Assembly: GCA_963542015.1 (NCBI GenBank) | Contig: CAUTUX010000018.1 | Span: 1 to 19,409 of the forward strand | Direction of reading: 5' to 3' | Length of the DNA stretch: 19,409 nucleotides | Source: CAUTUX01 sp963542015 | Lineage (GTDB): Bacteria > Bacillota > Clostridia > Christensenellales > CAG-917 | Part shown: piece by piece, positions 1 through 6,961 of the stretch | How the letters are laid out: each line of letters starts with the position of its first letter | Position numbering within the stretch: position 1 is the first letter of the stretch | Position numbers and translations under genes: made by a program | Notes under the pieces: generated by a model | Seen by the model: the letters and a program-made list of their open reading frames with translations, nothing else | Databases searched by the model: none | What the model was told of the DNA's origin: nothing

Positions 1-48
1 TTTATCCCCTACTTTATCCCCTACTTTATCCCCTACTTTATCCCCTAC
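1..48. repeat. 12-bp tandem repeat, 4 exact units, at window edge
   Basis: Four perfect head-to-tail copies of TTTATCCCCTAC begin at the first base, so the array continues beyond the window. The unit length is a multiple of three. Read on the minus strand each unit is GTA GGG GAT AAA, giving Val-Gly-Asp-Lys, so the array can code a VGDK tail. From memory, such tails occur at the C-termini of some AlbA_2/COG2865-type proteins; that comparison is not tested here. Confidence 0.95.
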
Positions 49-433
49 TTTTATTGTAACTCTAATTTGTTGGAATGCTGCTTTTTTTTATTATTTTGTT
101 GATATTGTGCCCGTTTTTTGATTTAAAAACCTTACTTTTAGACTTTTTGCTTATCTTTGAGTCTATTTTTTGTCTTAGACCATTGTTGCGATCTTTATCA
201 TCAATTAAAATGTATCCTTCCTTTATCTGGCAATATTAGTCCTAGTTCTTCGCAAAGCTGTTCTATATATTTTGGGATTTTGCAAAAGAACCACTCTATA
301 TTATTTGAAGACCTTGTTTCCCTATAATTATCTATTCTTATTAAAATATTTGATAATCTTGTTTTTTACTTTTAACTAATTCTAAATTAAAATTTCGCCG
401 ACTCATTACCACTGTTACTGCTGAAATATACAT
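1..433 (-). pseudogene. Decayed or frameshifted minus-strand reading frame ending in VGDK repeats
   Basis: No single frame is open, but four minus-strand open stretches overlap one after another in shifting frames: 433-341, 365-201, 235-62 and 87-1. Read in that order they give plausible protein-like text, including EWFFCKIPKYIEQL, then a lysine-rich stretch, then AAFQQIRVTIK followed by VGDK units. At least one junction lies at a run of eight A on the sense strand, where slippage is likely. This fits one old gene broken by small indels, or sequencing errors in homopolymers. I do not recognise a family. Non-coding A-rich DNA that is open by chance remains possible. Confidence 0.35.
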
Positions 434-542
434 TCTTTGAGGTGTTTTTATAGTGAAAAGTATAAGAAATTGATTAAGTAATCACTTTGTATTATCCAAT
501 TTTTAAATACGAATTTCTTCTTAAACCTTTTGCATTATTCGC

Positions 543-690
543 TTTTCGGTGCTTTATTTGTTTTTCGTCTTCTTGTTTTTCATTTATTTTTTTGTTTTTT
601 ATTATATCTAACTCGGTATTTTGTAATTATTTTTTGTTTTTATGCCATTTTTTTGTGTTGTGGTTTTTTCTTGTTTTATTTTTGGTGCAT
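543..690. repeat. Diverged duplicate segment, copy A
   Basis: This segment aligns without net gaps to the segment 506 bases further on. Anchors at the same offset are TTTTCGGTGC/TTTTTGGTGC (543 and 1049), ATTATATCTAAC/ATTACATCTAAC (601 and 1107) and TTTTTGGTGCATTTA/TTTTTGGTGCATTTT (679 and 1185). Similarity seems to extend left to about 480, with a 2-base shift. Between anchors the match is weak and inflated by T-richness, so this is a tentative old duplication. Confidence 0.45.
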
Positions 691-1048
691 TTATTTTTTA
701 AGCTGCCACCCTTTTTGCTGTTTGTTTGTGGCGTCCTGTGTTGTTACCTCCTTTAGTCGCCATATATAAATTGTGTTATGTTTTAAAATTTGCTGTCTTT
801 TATTCTGGGCTTCTTGTTGGTGGTTACTATATAATGATTCATTTTGCATCTCACCCAACAACTCGTTGCTGGAGGTCAACAAAAACATTGCAATAATTCT
901 TTTTTGGATTGATATGCCAAAATTCACACAGATACACATTCAAAAACTGCCAAATATGGTTGGTAAACGTCTTGTATATCGACAATCACCTTAAGTATCA
1001 TCTTACCTCTTCATGGTTTTCCTATTTTTACCAATTCTTGCTGCTGGC

Positions 1049-1196
1049 TTTTTGGTGCACTATACGCTTTGGTGTTTTGTTCTTTTTTTGTTAATTTTGT
1101 ATTTTTATTACATCTAACCCTATTATTTAAACCACTTGTTTTGGTTTTTGCAGTTTCTGATTTTTTTGCTTTATTTGATATTTCTTTTTGGTGCAT
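1049..1196. repeat. Diverged duplicate segment, copy B
   Basis: Partner of the segment 506 bases upstream. Both are bounded by the TTTTYGGTGC motif at each end, 136 bases apart in both copies. On the minus strand the motif reads TGCACCAAAAA and would code Ala-Pro-Lys or His-Gln-Lys depending on frame. The flank towards 985 shares AATCAC and the following sequence with the flank of copy A. Confidence 0.45.
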
Positions 1197-1784
1197 TTTA
1201 TAAATTCTGGATTCTCTCCAGTCTTCTTTTTTGTATATTTTTTCTGCTTATTTTGTGTATTTTTTCTACTTCTTGTTGTTTGGGTAAATTTACTCTTGAT
1301 CCTTGCCGCAGCGTCATTATTCTTTTTTTGATTGTTTTGCTAAAAGCGTTACTTTTTAAACCATTGCTTAAACCCCCTATATTTTGGCAATTATATTTTA
1401 GTTTTGAGTTTTGGCTCTTTTTTACATAATCCCCTTGCCTTTTTATTACAATTTCCATTCTCAAGGTTTTTAATTGCTTTATTCTTTATTTGTTTTCATT
1501 TCAATTATACCCAAATCTTTTATTGTTGGTTCTTTTTATTCAGCTTAACAACACTTTTTTTTGCGGTCTGTTTCTGTTTTAAAATACCTTACCTTTGTAC
1601 TCCACAAATACTCTTCAAGTGTGTTTTTTATTTTTTGGTGCTATTTTCTTTTTATTTTAAAAATTAAAATTTTGTCTGCAAAATGTTTGTTTTTTTGTTT
1701 TTTGTTTTAAAATAAGGTAATTTTTAGACTAGTTTTTATTATTTTCTTGTTTAATTTGCTATTTTTAACGATTTTTTGTTTCTT

Positions 1785-2516
1785 TTAGTTTTTAATTTTT
1801 GGTGCAAGATGTTTAAAAAATTCCTCGGTTGCTTCTATAATTTTTGAGATGTACTTTTCATATTTCGTCATTCCTTTTTGTACGGTTTCTTCAAATGTCT
1901 GGTCTGCTTCTTGATCTGCATTGTCTGAGACTATCTTTAATGATACTAGTGGAATATTATTCATCTCACATGCCATTGCTATACCTGCTAATTCCATGTC
2001 ACAAATATCTGCGTAAAATGTTTTATTTAAATCTTCCTTTCTTTTTTTGTTTGCTATAAATTCATCGCCAGAAGCTAAAGTAACTAATTTAAAAGACCCC
2101 AGTGTCTTTTCATATATTTTCCCAATCAGATCATTATCTAAATTGAAATATATACCGTTCCTATTATTATATTGTCCTTTTGGAATATTATTTATTGCCG
2201 AAAGATCAAATTGATAATGTGCTACTTTTTCTACAATTACCAAATCATTTAATCCCACTTTATTGCTTATTGCTCCTACAAATCCAAAATTTAATACTAT
2301 TTCAACATCAAAATGAGAAATAAGCACTTGCGTCGCTATTGCTGCCCTTATTTCTCCTATTCCTGATTTCACCAAATATATTGTGTTATTAATGTCTTCT
2401 ATTTTAATTATTTTTACATTGGAAATTTTACATTCTTCCATTTTCATCTTTTTACCGTATTCTTTATATATTGGAAGCATTTCCTCATACATTGCTGTTA
2501 TTATTCCAATTCTCAT
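1785..2516 (-). CDS. mtnN: 5'-methylthioadenosine/S-adenosylhomocysteine nucleosidase
   Basis: Cytoplasmic nucleosidase that cleaves adenine from methylthioadenosine and S-adenosylhomocysteine in methyl-donor recycling. The 243 residues match the MTAN/Pfs family. The N-terminus MRIGIITAMYEEM places Glu12 at the position of the family's catalytic glutamate. The ribose-binding Met-Glu pair is at 174-175 (DMELAGIAMA), and the catalytic aspartate is D198 in IVSDNAD. The start is supported by AAGGAG eight bases upstream on the minus strand. It is transcribed divergently from rsmG. Family members are usually about 230 residues. The last few residues, LAPKIKN, are encoded by the TTTTTGGTGCA motif that is repeated through the adjacent T-rich region, so the C-terminal tip may have been recruited from that repeat. 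Confidence 0.93.
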   Translation of the reverse strand: MRIGIITAMYEEMLPIYKEYGKKMKMEECKISNVKIIKIEDINNTIYLVKSGIGEIRAAIATQVLISHFDVEIVLNFGFVGAISNKVGLNDLVIVEKVAHYQFDLSAINNIPKGQYNNRNGIYFNLDNDLIGKIYEKTLGSFKLVTLASGDEFIANKKRKEDLNKTFYADICDMELAGIAMACEMNNIPLVSLKIVSDNADQEADQTFEETVQKGMTKYEKYISKIIEATEEFFKHLAPKIKN

Positions 2517-2607
2517 CTTTCTCTCTCCTTATTTATCTTAACAAAGCAAAACTTCTATTTACAATATTCCCTTTATTTATATTCTTATTTTATCTATTAT
2601 TATAAAG

Positions 2608-3312
2608 ATGGTGCAAGAAACTGTTTTGTTAAAAAAATATTTAAATTGTATGTCTATACCGTTAAAAGAAGATCAAATAGAACTGCTTTTGTCTTTTATG
2701 TATCTTGTTTTAGAAAAAAACAAAACTGTTAATCTCACATCTATTACTTCTCAAGATGACTTTATTCAAAAACATCTTGTAGATAGTTTAACAGCGTTAA
2801 AATATATATCTGATAACAGTACGGTTCTTGATTTGGGCGTTGGTGGAGGGTTTCCTCTTATTCCTTTAGCTTGTATAAAATCTTCCTGTTTTTTTACGGG
2901 AGTTGATAGTATTGGAAAAAAAATTAATTTTTTGCAAGATGCATCAAAATATCTTAATTTATTAAATACAAAATTTATCAATTCAAGAATTGAAGATTTA
3001 GATCACTTAAAAAACTCTTTTGATTATGTAACTGCTCGTGCTGTTGGTCATTTAGGATTACTTCTTGAATTAACTATTCCTTTTTTAAAAATTGGAGGAA
3101 TTTTTATTGCATATAAATCAAATGAAAGTGAATTACAATCCATTCAAAAAGAATTAAATATTTTAAATTGTAAACTTATTACTATTGATAAATTTAATTT
3201 ACCTAATAGTGATAATAGATGTCTTTTGATTTTTGAAAAATTAGCTAAAACAGATAAAATGTATCCAAGAAATTTTTCTTTAATAAAAAAACATCCCTTA
3301 TATGAGGTTTAA
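2608..3312 (+). CDS. rsmG: 16S rRNA (guanine-527-N7) methyltransferase RsmG (GidB)
   Basis: SAM-dependent methylase that makes m7G527 in 16S rRNA of the small ribosomal subunit. The 234 residues show the family hallmarks in order: VNLTSI (41-46), KHLVDSLTAL (55-64), the SAM-binding glycine loop VLDLGVGGGFPLIPLA (73-88), then VTARAVGHLG and the late strand FLKIGG. The usual FPGIPLA glycine is leucine here. It is followed after 5 bases by the ParB-family gene, so the two are probably one transcript. No Shine-Dalgarno sequence precedes the ATG. TATTAT lies at 2595-2600, so a leaderless mRNA is possible. Position next to parB/noc near oriC is normal for Firmicutes, but it reads towards the origin rather than away. 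Confidence 0.93.
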   Translation: MVQETVLLKKYLNCMSIPLKEDQIELLLSFMYLVLEKNKTVNLTSITSQDDFIQKHLVDSLTALKYISDNSTVLDLGVGGGFPLIPLACIKSSCFFTGVDSIGKKINFLQDASKYLNLLNTKFINSRIEDLDHLKNSFDYVTARAVGHLGLLLELTIPFLKIGGIFIAYKSNESELQSIQKELNILNCKLITIDKFNLPNSDNRCLLIFEKLAKTDKMYPRNFSLIKKHPLYEV

Positions 3313-3317
3313 ATTAA

Positions 3318-4139
3318 ATGCAAAAAAAAGAAATTAAATATATTTCTGTAGATTTGATTGAAAGAAATAATAATCAACCGAGAAAAACGTTTACCGAAGA
3401 AGGTATTGAAGAATTAACAAATTCAATAAAAGAACATGGAATTATTCAACCAATTGTTGTCACAAAAAAAAATGATAAATATATGATAATTGCTGGGGAA
3501 AGACGCTTTAGAGCTTCTTTAAGAGCAAATTTAACAGAAATTCCATGTATTGTTGAATCACTTGAAACAGTTGAAATTCAAGAAATTGCATTAATAGAAA
3601 ATTTACATAGAAGAGATTTAAACCCTATTGAAATTGCTAAAAGTATGAAAGATTTATTAGAGTTTTATGATTTAACCCAAGAAGAATTATCAATTAAAAT
3701 TGGAAAATCAAGAGCTTATATCGCAAATATAATACGATTATTATCTCTTCCAGAAGAAGTAAAACAAATGTTGATAGAAAATAAAATAACTGCTGGTCAC
3801 GCAAGAGCTCTCCTTTCTATTCAAAATAAAGATGAATTAATAAGAATTGCAAAAAAAACAGTTGAAAAAAATTATAATGTTAGAGATGTTGAAAATGAAG
3901 TTAAACTTCTTGAAATAAAATCAAAACCTATCTCAAAAGCTTCTAAAAAACCACAGCAAAAACAGACATTAGAAATGAAAAATTTTATTAGTGATTTAAA
4001 ATACGTGTTAGCAACAAGTGTAAAGATTATTGGAAATGAACATAAAGGACGTATTTATATCGATTATTATAGTACTGATGATCTTACAAGGATTGCAAAC
4101 CTACTAGATTTATATAAACGAAAAGTAGAAAATATTTAA
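3318..4139 (+). CDS. ParB/Noc-family chromosome partition protein
   Basis: CTP-dependent DNA-clamp family protein that loads at parS sites and organises the origin region, or in the Noc branch blocks division over the nucleoid. Of the 273 residues, 1-110 form the ParB N-terminal nuclease-like/CTPase domain with NQPRK (19-23), GERRFRAS (60-67) and ENLHRRDLNPIE (94-105). A helix-turn-helix follows around 119-145 (TQEELSIKIGKSRAYIANII). The lysine-rich linker near 205-220 leads to a C-terminal dimerisation segment. Position after rsmG suggests Noc, but the N-terminus lacks the amphipathic membrane helix of Bacillus Noc, so ParB/Spo0J is at least as likely. No ParA/Soj gene is adjacent and I found no parS-like palindrome here. 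GAGG at the end of rsmG probably serves as ribosome binding site. Confidence 0.9.
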   Translation: MQKKEIKYISVDLIERNNNQPRKTFTEEGIEELTNSIKEHGIIQPIVVTKKNDKYMIIAGERRFRASLRANLTEIPCIVESLETVEIQEIALIENLHRRDLNPIEIAKSMKDLLEFYDLTQEELSIKIGKSRAYIANIIRLLSLPEEVKQMLIENKITAGHARALLSIQNKDELIRIAKKTVEKNYNVRDVENEVKLLEIKSKPISKASKKPQQKQTLEMKNFISDLKYVLATSVKIIGNEHKGRIYIDYYSTDDLTRIANLLDLYKRKVENI

Positions 4140-4141
4140 AT

Positions 4142-4150
4142 TGTGTATAA
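4142..4150 (-). promoter_or_regulatory. DnaA box (perfect)
   Basis: TGTGTATAA on the plus strand is TTATACACA on the minus strand, an exact match to the TTATNCACA consensus. It lies 3 bases after the parB/noc stop codon. Confidence 0.7.
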
Positions 4151-4192
4151 CTTCTTATAATTGTTAATAATTTGTGTAAAACAATTCACAAG

Positions 4193-4201
4193 TTATCCAC
4201 A
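4193..4201 (+). promoter_or_regulatory. DnaA box (perfect)
   Basis: TTATCCACA, the classical high-affinity box. The preceding bases (TTCACAAG) add a weaker partial match. Confidence 0.8.
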
Positions 4202-4213
4202 GCTAAAATTACA

Positions 4214-4259
4214 TATATTGTGGTTTTATTATTATCTACATACTTTATATTGTGGTTTT
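4214..4259. repeat. 14-bp direct repeat pair in oriC
   Basis: TATATTGTGGTTTT occurs at 4214-4227 and 4246-4259. The 32-base period is about three helical turns, so both copies would face the same side of the DNA. It is not a DnaA-box match I can defend; TTGTGG could be a binding site for another origin factor. Confidence 0.7.
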
Positions 4260-4265
4260 TAAAAG

Positions 4266-4274
4266 TTATCCACT
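4266..4274 (+). promoter_or_regulatory. DnaA box (one mismatch) touching the dnaN promoter
   Basis: TTATCCACT differs from the consensus only in the last base. It overlaps the first base of the candidate dnaN -35 element TTGTAA (4274-4279), so DnaA bound here could control dnaN. Confidence 0.6.
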
Positions 4275-4302
4275 TGTAAACAACCCTTATATATGTTAAT
4301 AT
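4274..4302 (+). promoter_or_regulatory. Candidate dnaN promoter
   Basis: TTGTAA (4274-4279) is followed after 17 bases by TAATAT (4297-4302). A TATAAT also sits at 4300-4305, but with a 20-base spacer. The -10 region is embedded in the A/T 9-mer array, so assignment by eye is uncertain. Confidence 0.4.
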
Positions 4303-4322
4303 AATTAATATTATTAATATAA
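4296..4322. repeat. Three tandem A/T 9-mers, probable DNA unwinding element
   Basis: TTAATATAA, TTAATATTA and TTAATATAA run head to tail inside a 34-base stretch with no G or C. The layout resembles AT-rich repeats of bacterial origins, where DnaA first melts the duplex. Confidence 0.65.
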
Positions 4323-4344
4323 ATATATAGGAGTCGGAACCAAT

Positions 4345-5442
4345 ATGAATTTTTTCTGTGAAGTAAAAGAATTAAAAAATGCATTAAATAAATTAGTTGG
4401 TGTTGTTTCTTTAGATAAAACCCAATCTGTATTGGATCATATAAAAATAATAACAGAAGATAAAGCAGTAAAACTAATAGCAACAGATACAGAAATACAA
4501 ATTGAAAAAATAATAAATGCAAAAATAAACAAAGATGGTGAAGGACTGGTTGTAGGTAAAAAGTTTTGTGAGTTTGTTTCAAAATTAACATGTGAACAAG
4601 TTGAAATAACACAGGATGAACCAGGAAGTTTAAAAATAAAATATGATGATTCAGAAACAATTCTTCCTTCTGCAGATGTAAATGAGTTTCCAAAATTAAT
4701 AGAAATATCAAGTAATGAAAAATTTGATATTAAAATGAGTGATTTAAAAGAATTAATAGAAAAAGTAGATTTTAGTTTATCTACAGAAAGTAATAGACCA
4801 GTTTTAAATGGATGTTTATTTGAAATTGCGAATGGAAAAATTAAAGCTGTTGCCTTAGATGGATATAGAATAGCGATAGCAACATGTGAAATTAAAAATA
4901 AAGAAATAAATAAAAAAATATTAATTCACGGTAGACAATTAAAAGAAATAAAAAAGATTTTAGATAGTAATGATGAAGAAATAACATTTATAATATCAAG
5001 CGATAAAATTTGTATTGATTTACTACATACAAAAATAATTTCTCAATTAATGAGAGAAGAGTTTATAAATTATAAAAATGTAATACCAGAAGCAAAAGCA
5101 ACAGAAATAATAGTTCAGAAAAAAGAGTTTGAAAACACGATACAAAGAGTTGAAGTAATAAATAGAGATGTTAGAAATAATGATGTTTGTTTGACAGTAA
5201 AAGAACAGCATCTTGGTATAAGTGCTCAAAGTCTTTACGGAACAATAAATGAAAAGTTACCAGTTTCTGTGACTGGAATAGATCAAAAGGTAAATTTAAG
5301 TATTAGATTTATTGTTGATTGCTTAAAAGTTATAAAGGAAGAAGAACTAATAATTGGTATCGCAACAAGTACAAAACCAATTTTAATTAGAAATAAAGAA
5401 AATACTTGGAATTACATTATTGTACCAATAATGAAAAAATAG
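4345..5442 (+). CDS. dnaN: DNA polymerase III sliding clamp (beta subunit)
   Basis: Ring-shaped processivity clamp that tethers DNA polymerase III to DNA. The 365 residues fit the family's usual 365-380 and its three-domain repeat architecture. Recognisable motifs are SRPVLNG-like NRPVLNG (about 150-156), ALDGYRIA (about 170-177) and the C-terminal end IVPIMKK, corresponding to the conserved PMR-type terminus. A ribosome binding site AGGAG (4329-4333) lies 11 bases before the ATG. It follows the probable oriC directly, the place usually held by dnaA. Its stop codon is 5 bases from the stop of the oppositely oriented dnaA, so the two transcripts converge head-on with no visible terminator between them. 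Confidence 0.95.
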   Translation: MNFFCEVKELKNALNKLVGVVSLDKTQSVLDHIKIITEDKAVKLIATDTEIQIEKIINAKINKDGEGLVVGKKFCEFVSKLTCEQVEITQDEPGSLKIKYDDSETILPSADVNEFPKLIEISSNEKFDIKMSDLKELIEKVDFSLSTESNRPVLNGCLFEIANGKIKAVALDGYRIAIATCEIKNKEINKKILIHGRQLKEIKKILDSNDEEITFIISSDKICIDLLHTKIISQLMREEFINYKNVIPEAKATEIIVQKKEFENTIQRVEVINRDVRNNDVCLTVKEQHLGISAQSLYGTINEKLPVSVTGIDQKVNLSIRFIVDCLKVIKEEELIIGIATSTKPILIRNKENTWNYIIVPIMKK

Positions 5443-5447
5443 AAATT

Positions 5448-6809
5448 TTATAATTTAGATAATTGATTGTTAATATCTGAAATTTGAAGTTTTAATTTCT
5501 TATTTATTTTTAAATCGTTTTCTATTTTATTTTTAGCATGCATTATTGTTGTATGGTCTCTATTAAAAAAGTTACCAATTGCACTTAATGGAATAGAAAG
5601 GTTTTGTGAAATAAGATAGATTGCAATTTGTCTTGCAGATACTATTTCTTGTTTTCTTGAAGAAGAAAAAATATCTTTAATAGAAATATTAAAATAGGAA
5701 GAAACTGTTTCAAGTATGGCATCCTTATCTATACTTTTACCTGAATTTTTTTCATTTATAATTTCAGAGAGAACTTCAGCAGCCATTTCTTTTGTTTCTA
5801 TATTTTTCATTAATAGAGAAGAAGAAAAAATAATTTTTGTTAAATATCCTTCCATTTCTCGAATACTCATAGTCTTTGAAATTTCAGCGATATAAAAAGC
5901 AACTTCGTTTGTAAGGTTAAAATTTTCTCTCATTGCTTTATATTTTAATATCGCAACTCTCGTTTCGATTTTAGGAGTTTGAATATCAACAATTAAACCG
6001 CAGGCGAATCTAGAAGTTAATCTCTCTTCCAAATTTGAAAGATCTTTAGGAGCCTTATCAGAAGTTATAATAATTTGTTTTTGTGAGTTATATAACTTAT
6101 TAAATAAATTAAAAAATGCCTCTTGAGTTGCAGTTTTATTTGCCAAGAATTGGATATCATCAATCATAAGAACATCACAATTTTTATATTTTTCTTCAAA
6201 TAATGACTTACCATTTTTTTTATCATTATTAATTGAATTTAAAAAATCATTAACTAGTTCTTCAGTTGTAGCGTATGTAATTTTGAATTTTTTATTATGT
6301 TTAAAAATATAATTTCCAATAGCATGTAAAAGGTGAGTTTTTCCGAGTCCAACGCCACTATATATAAATAAAGGGTTATATTTTGTTCCAGGGTCAGTCG
6401 CAACAGCTTTGGCAGCATTAAGAGCAAAAGAGTTTGAATCGCCACTTATAAAAGAATCAAAAGTAAACTTATCAAGGAATGGATTTTTTTTATTTTCACT
6501 AATTGTTTCTTCTATTTTTTCTCCAGTATCAATATTTTTTAAAGAAGTATCGTTTCTATCAAGAATGATTAAAATATTGTCAACCTCATCATTAAAAAGT
6601 CGTACAGCGTCCAAAATCTTTTTTTCATAATTATCATTTAGAGCTTGCTTTACCATTTTTAATTTTGTAGACAAAATTAAAGTACCGTTTTTAATTTTTA
6701 TAGGCTTTAAATTTGGATACCAAATATCACAAGCAAGGGAATTAACATCCTTGTCGTTTTTTTTAAAATAATTTAGTACTTTTTCCCACAAAGCGAACAA
6801 TTCATTCAT
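5448..6809 (-). CDS. dnaA: Chromosomal replication initiator DnaA
   Basis: AAA+ ATPase that binds DnaA boxes, melts oriC and loads the helicase. The 453 residues show the full domain order: domain I (about 1-85, LWEKVLNYF start), a short linker (about 86-110), AAA+ domain III with Walker A GVGLGKTH (152-159), Walker B VLMIDD (213-218) and arginine-finger box RLTSRF (263-268). Domain IV ends in the DNA-binding signature DHTTIMHAKNKI (418-429). All key residues are present, so the gene appears functional. The orientation is unusual: it faces dnaN tail-to-tail and recF head-to-head instead of preceding dnaN. No Shine-Dalgarno sequence is visible before the ATG. Only a weak promoter sits immediately upstream, and no DnaA boxes are found there. 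Confidence 0.97.
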   Translation of the reverse strand: MNELFALWEKVLNYFKKNDKDVNSLACDIWYPNLKPIKIKNGTLILSTKLKMVKQALNDNYEKKILDAVRLFNDEVDNILIILDRNDTSLKNIDTGEKIEETISENKKNPFLDKFTFDSFISGDSNSFALNAAKAVATDPGTKYNPLFIYSGVGLGKTHLLHAIGNYIFKHNKKFKITYATTEELVNDFLNSINNDKKNGKSLFEEKYKNCDVLMIDDIQFLANKTATQEAFFNLFNKLYNSQKQIIITSDKAPKDLSNLEERLTSRFACGLIVDIQTPKIETRVAILKYKAMRENFNLTNEVAFYIAEISKTMSIREMEGYLTKIIFSSSLLMKNIETKEMAAEVLSEIINEKNSGKSIDKDAILETVSSYFNISIKDIFSSSRKQEIVSARQIAIYLISQNLSIPLSAIGNFFNRDHTTIMHAKNKIENDLKINKKLKLQISDINNQLSKL

Positions 6810-6816
6810 AAGAAAA

Positions 6817-6846
6817 ATAATAACATAAAAAGAAATGAAACATCAA
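6817..6846 (-). promoter_or_regulatory. Candidate dnaA promoter giving a leaderless mRNA
   Basis: On the minus strand TTGATG (6846-6841) is followed after 18 bases by TATTAT (6822-6817). Transcription would start about one base before the dnaA ATG, which matches the absence of a ribosome binding site. AT-rich sequence makes chance matches common. Confidence 0.3.
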
Positions 6847-6961
6847 AAAAGGTCATTAAGAGGAGGTAAAGCAGAAGAGGAAATAAGCAAGAAAAAAAAT
6901 CAGATGATATAATAAAAAATTAGAGGGAATAAAATTAAAAATTTGGATAGGTAAAATACAG

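Larger units (their letters stand above)
434..1784. other. T-rich gene-poor region with degenerate repeats
   Basis: About 1.35 kb that is extremely T-rich on the plus strand, with no believable intact gene. Plus-strand open frames here encode only Phe/Leu/Cys-rich strings that follow from the base composition. Minus-strand frames are Lys/Gln/Asn-rich, which resembles the sense strand of real genes in this window, but none is longer than about 90 codons and none has a convincing start. The stretch contains diverged duplicate segments and repeated TTTTTGGTGCA motifs, listed separately. The best reading is decayed coding DNA and repeats oriented on the minus strand. Confidence 0.6.
4140..4344. 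other. Probable chromosomal replication origin (oriC)
   Basis: Intergenic region between the ParB-family gene and dnaN with the parts of a bacterial origin. There are two perfect TTATNCACA boxes on opposite strands (4142-4150 and 4193-4201) and a one-mismatch box TTATCCACT (4266-4274). A 14-bp direct repeat occurs 32 bases apart (4214-4227 and 4246-4259). A 34-base A/T-only run (4296-4329) is made largely of three 9-mers and suits a DNA unwinding element. Box TTATCCACT, a short spacer with CCC, then A/T triplets resembles the box-spacer-DnaA-trio layout known from Bacillus. The dnaA upstream region (6810-6961) has no such boxes, so this is the better oriC candidate. Confidence 0.75.

Noticed and set aside
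924..1001. 25-residue minus-strand ORF beginning MILKVIVDIQDVYQP, with AGAGG upstream
   Set aside because: Very short, spacing from AGAGG is only 4 bases, and the matching part of the duplicate copy is not open.
691..1464. Lys/Gln-rich minus-strand open frames of 61-88 codons
   Set aside because: No convincing starts or recognisable domains. They fit degenerate A-rich repeat DNA better than intact genes.
487..1667. Plus-strand open frames that look like small membrane proteins
   Set aside because: They are strings of Phe, Leu, Cys and Ile caused by T-rich DNA, with no ribosome binding sites and no family resemblance.
2517..4344. parS site near the ParB-family gene
   Set aside because: No palindrome close to TGTTTCACGTGAAACA was seen; the single ACGTG near 4003 lacks symmetric flanks.
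4259..4711. 150-codon minus-strand ORF over oriC and dnaN
   Set aside because: It is a Leu/His-rich antisense shadow of dnaN and would cover the origin elements.
5436..5465. Shared terminator between converging dnaN and dnaA
   Set aside because: Only a 5-bp A/T inverted repeat (AAATT...AATTT) is present, too weak to call an intrinsic terminator.
6855..6915. Small gene between dnaA and recF behind AGGAGG (6861-6866)
   Set aside because: No start codon lies at usable distance; the next ATG (6904) is followed by a stop after two codons.
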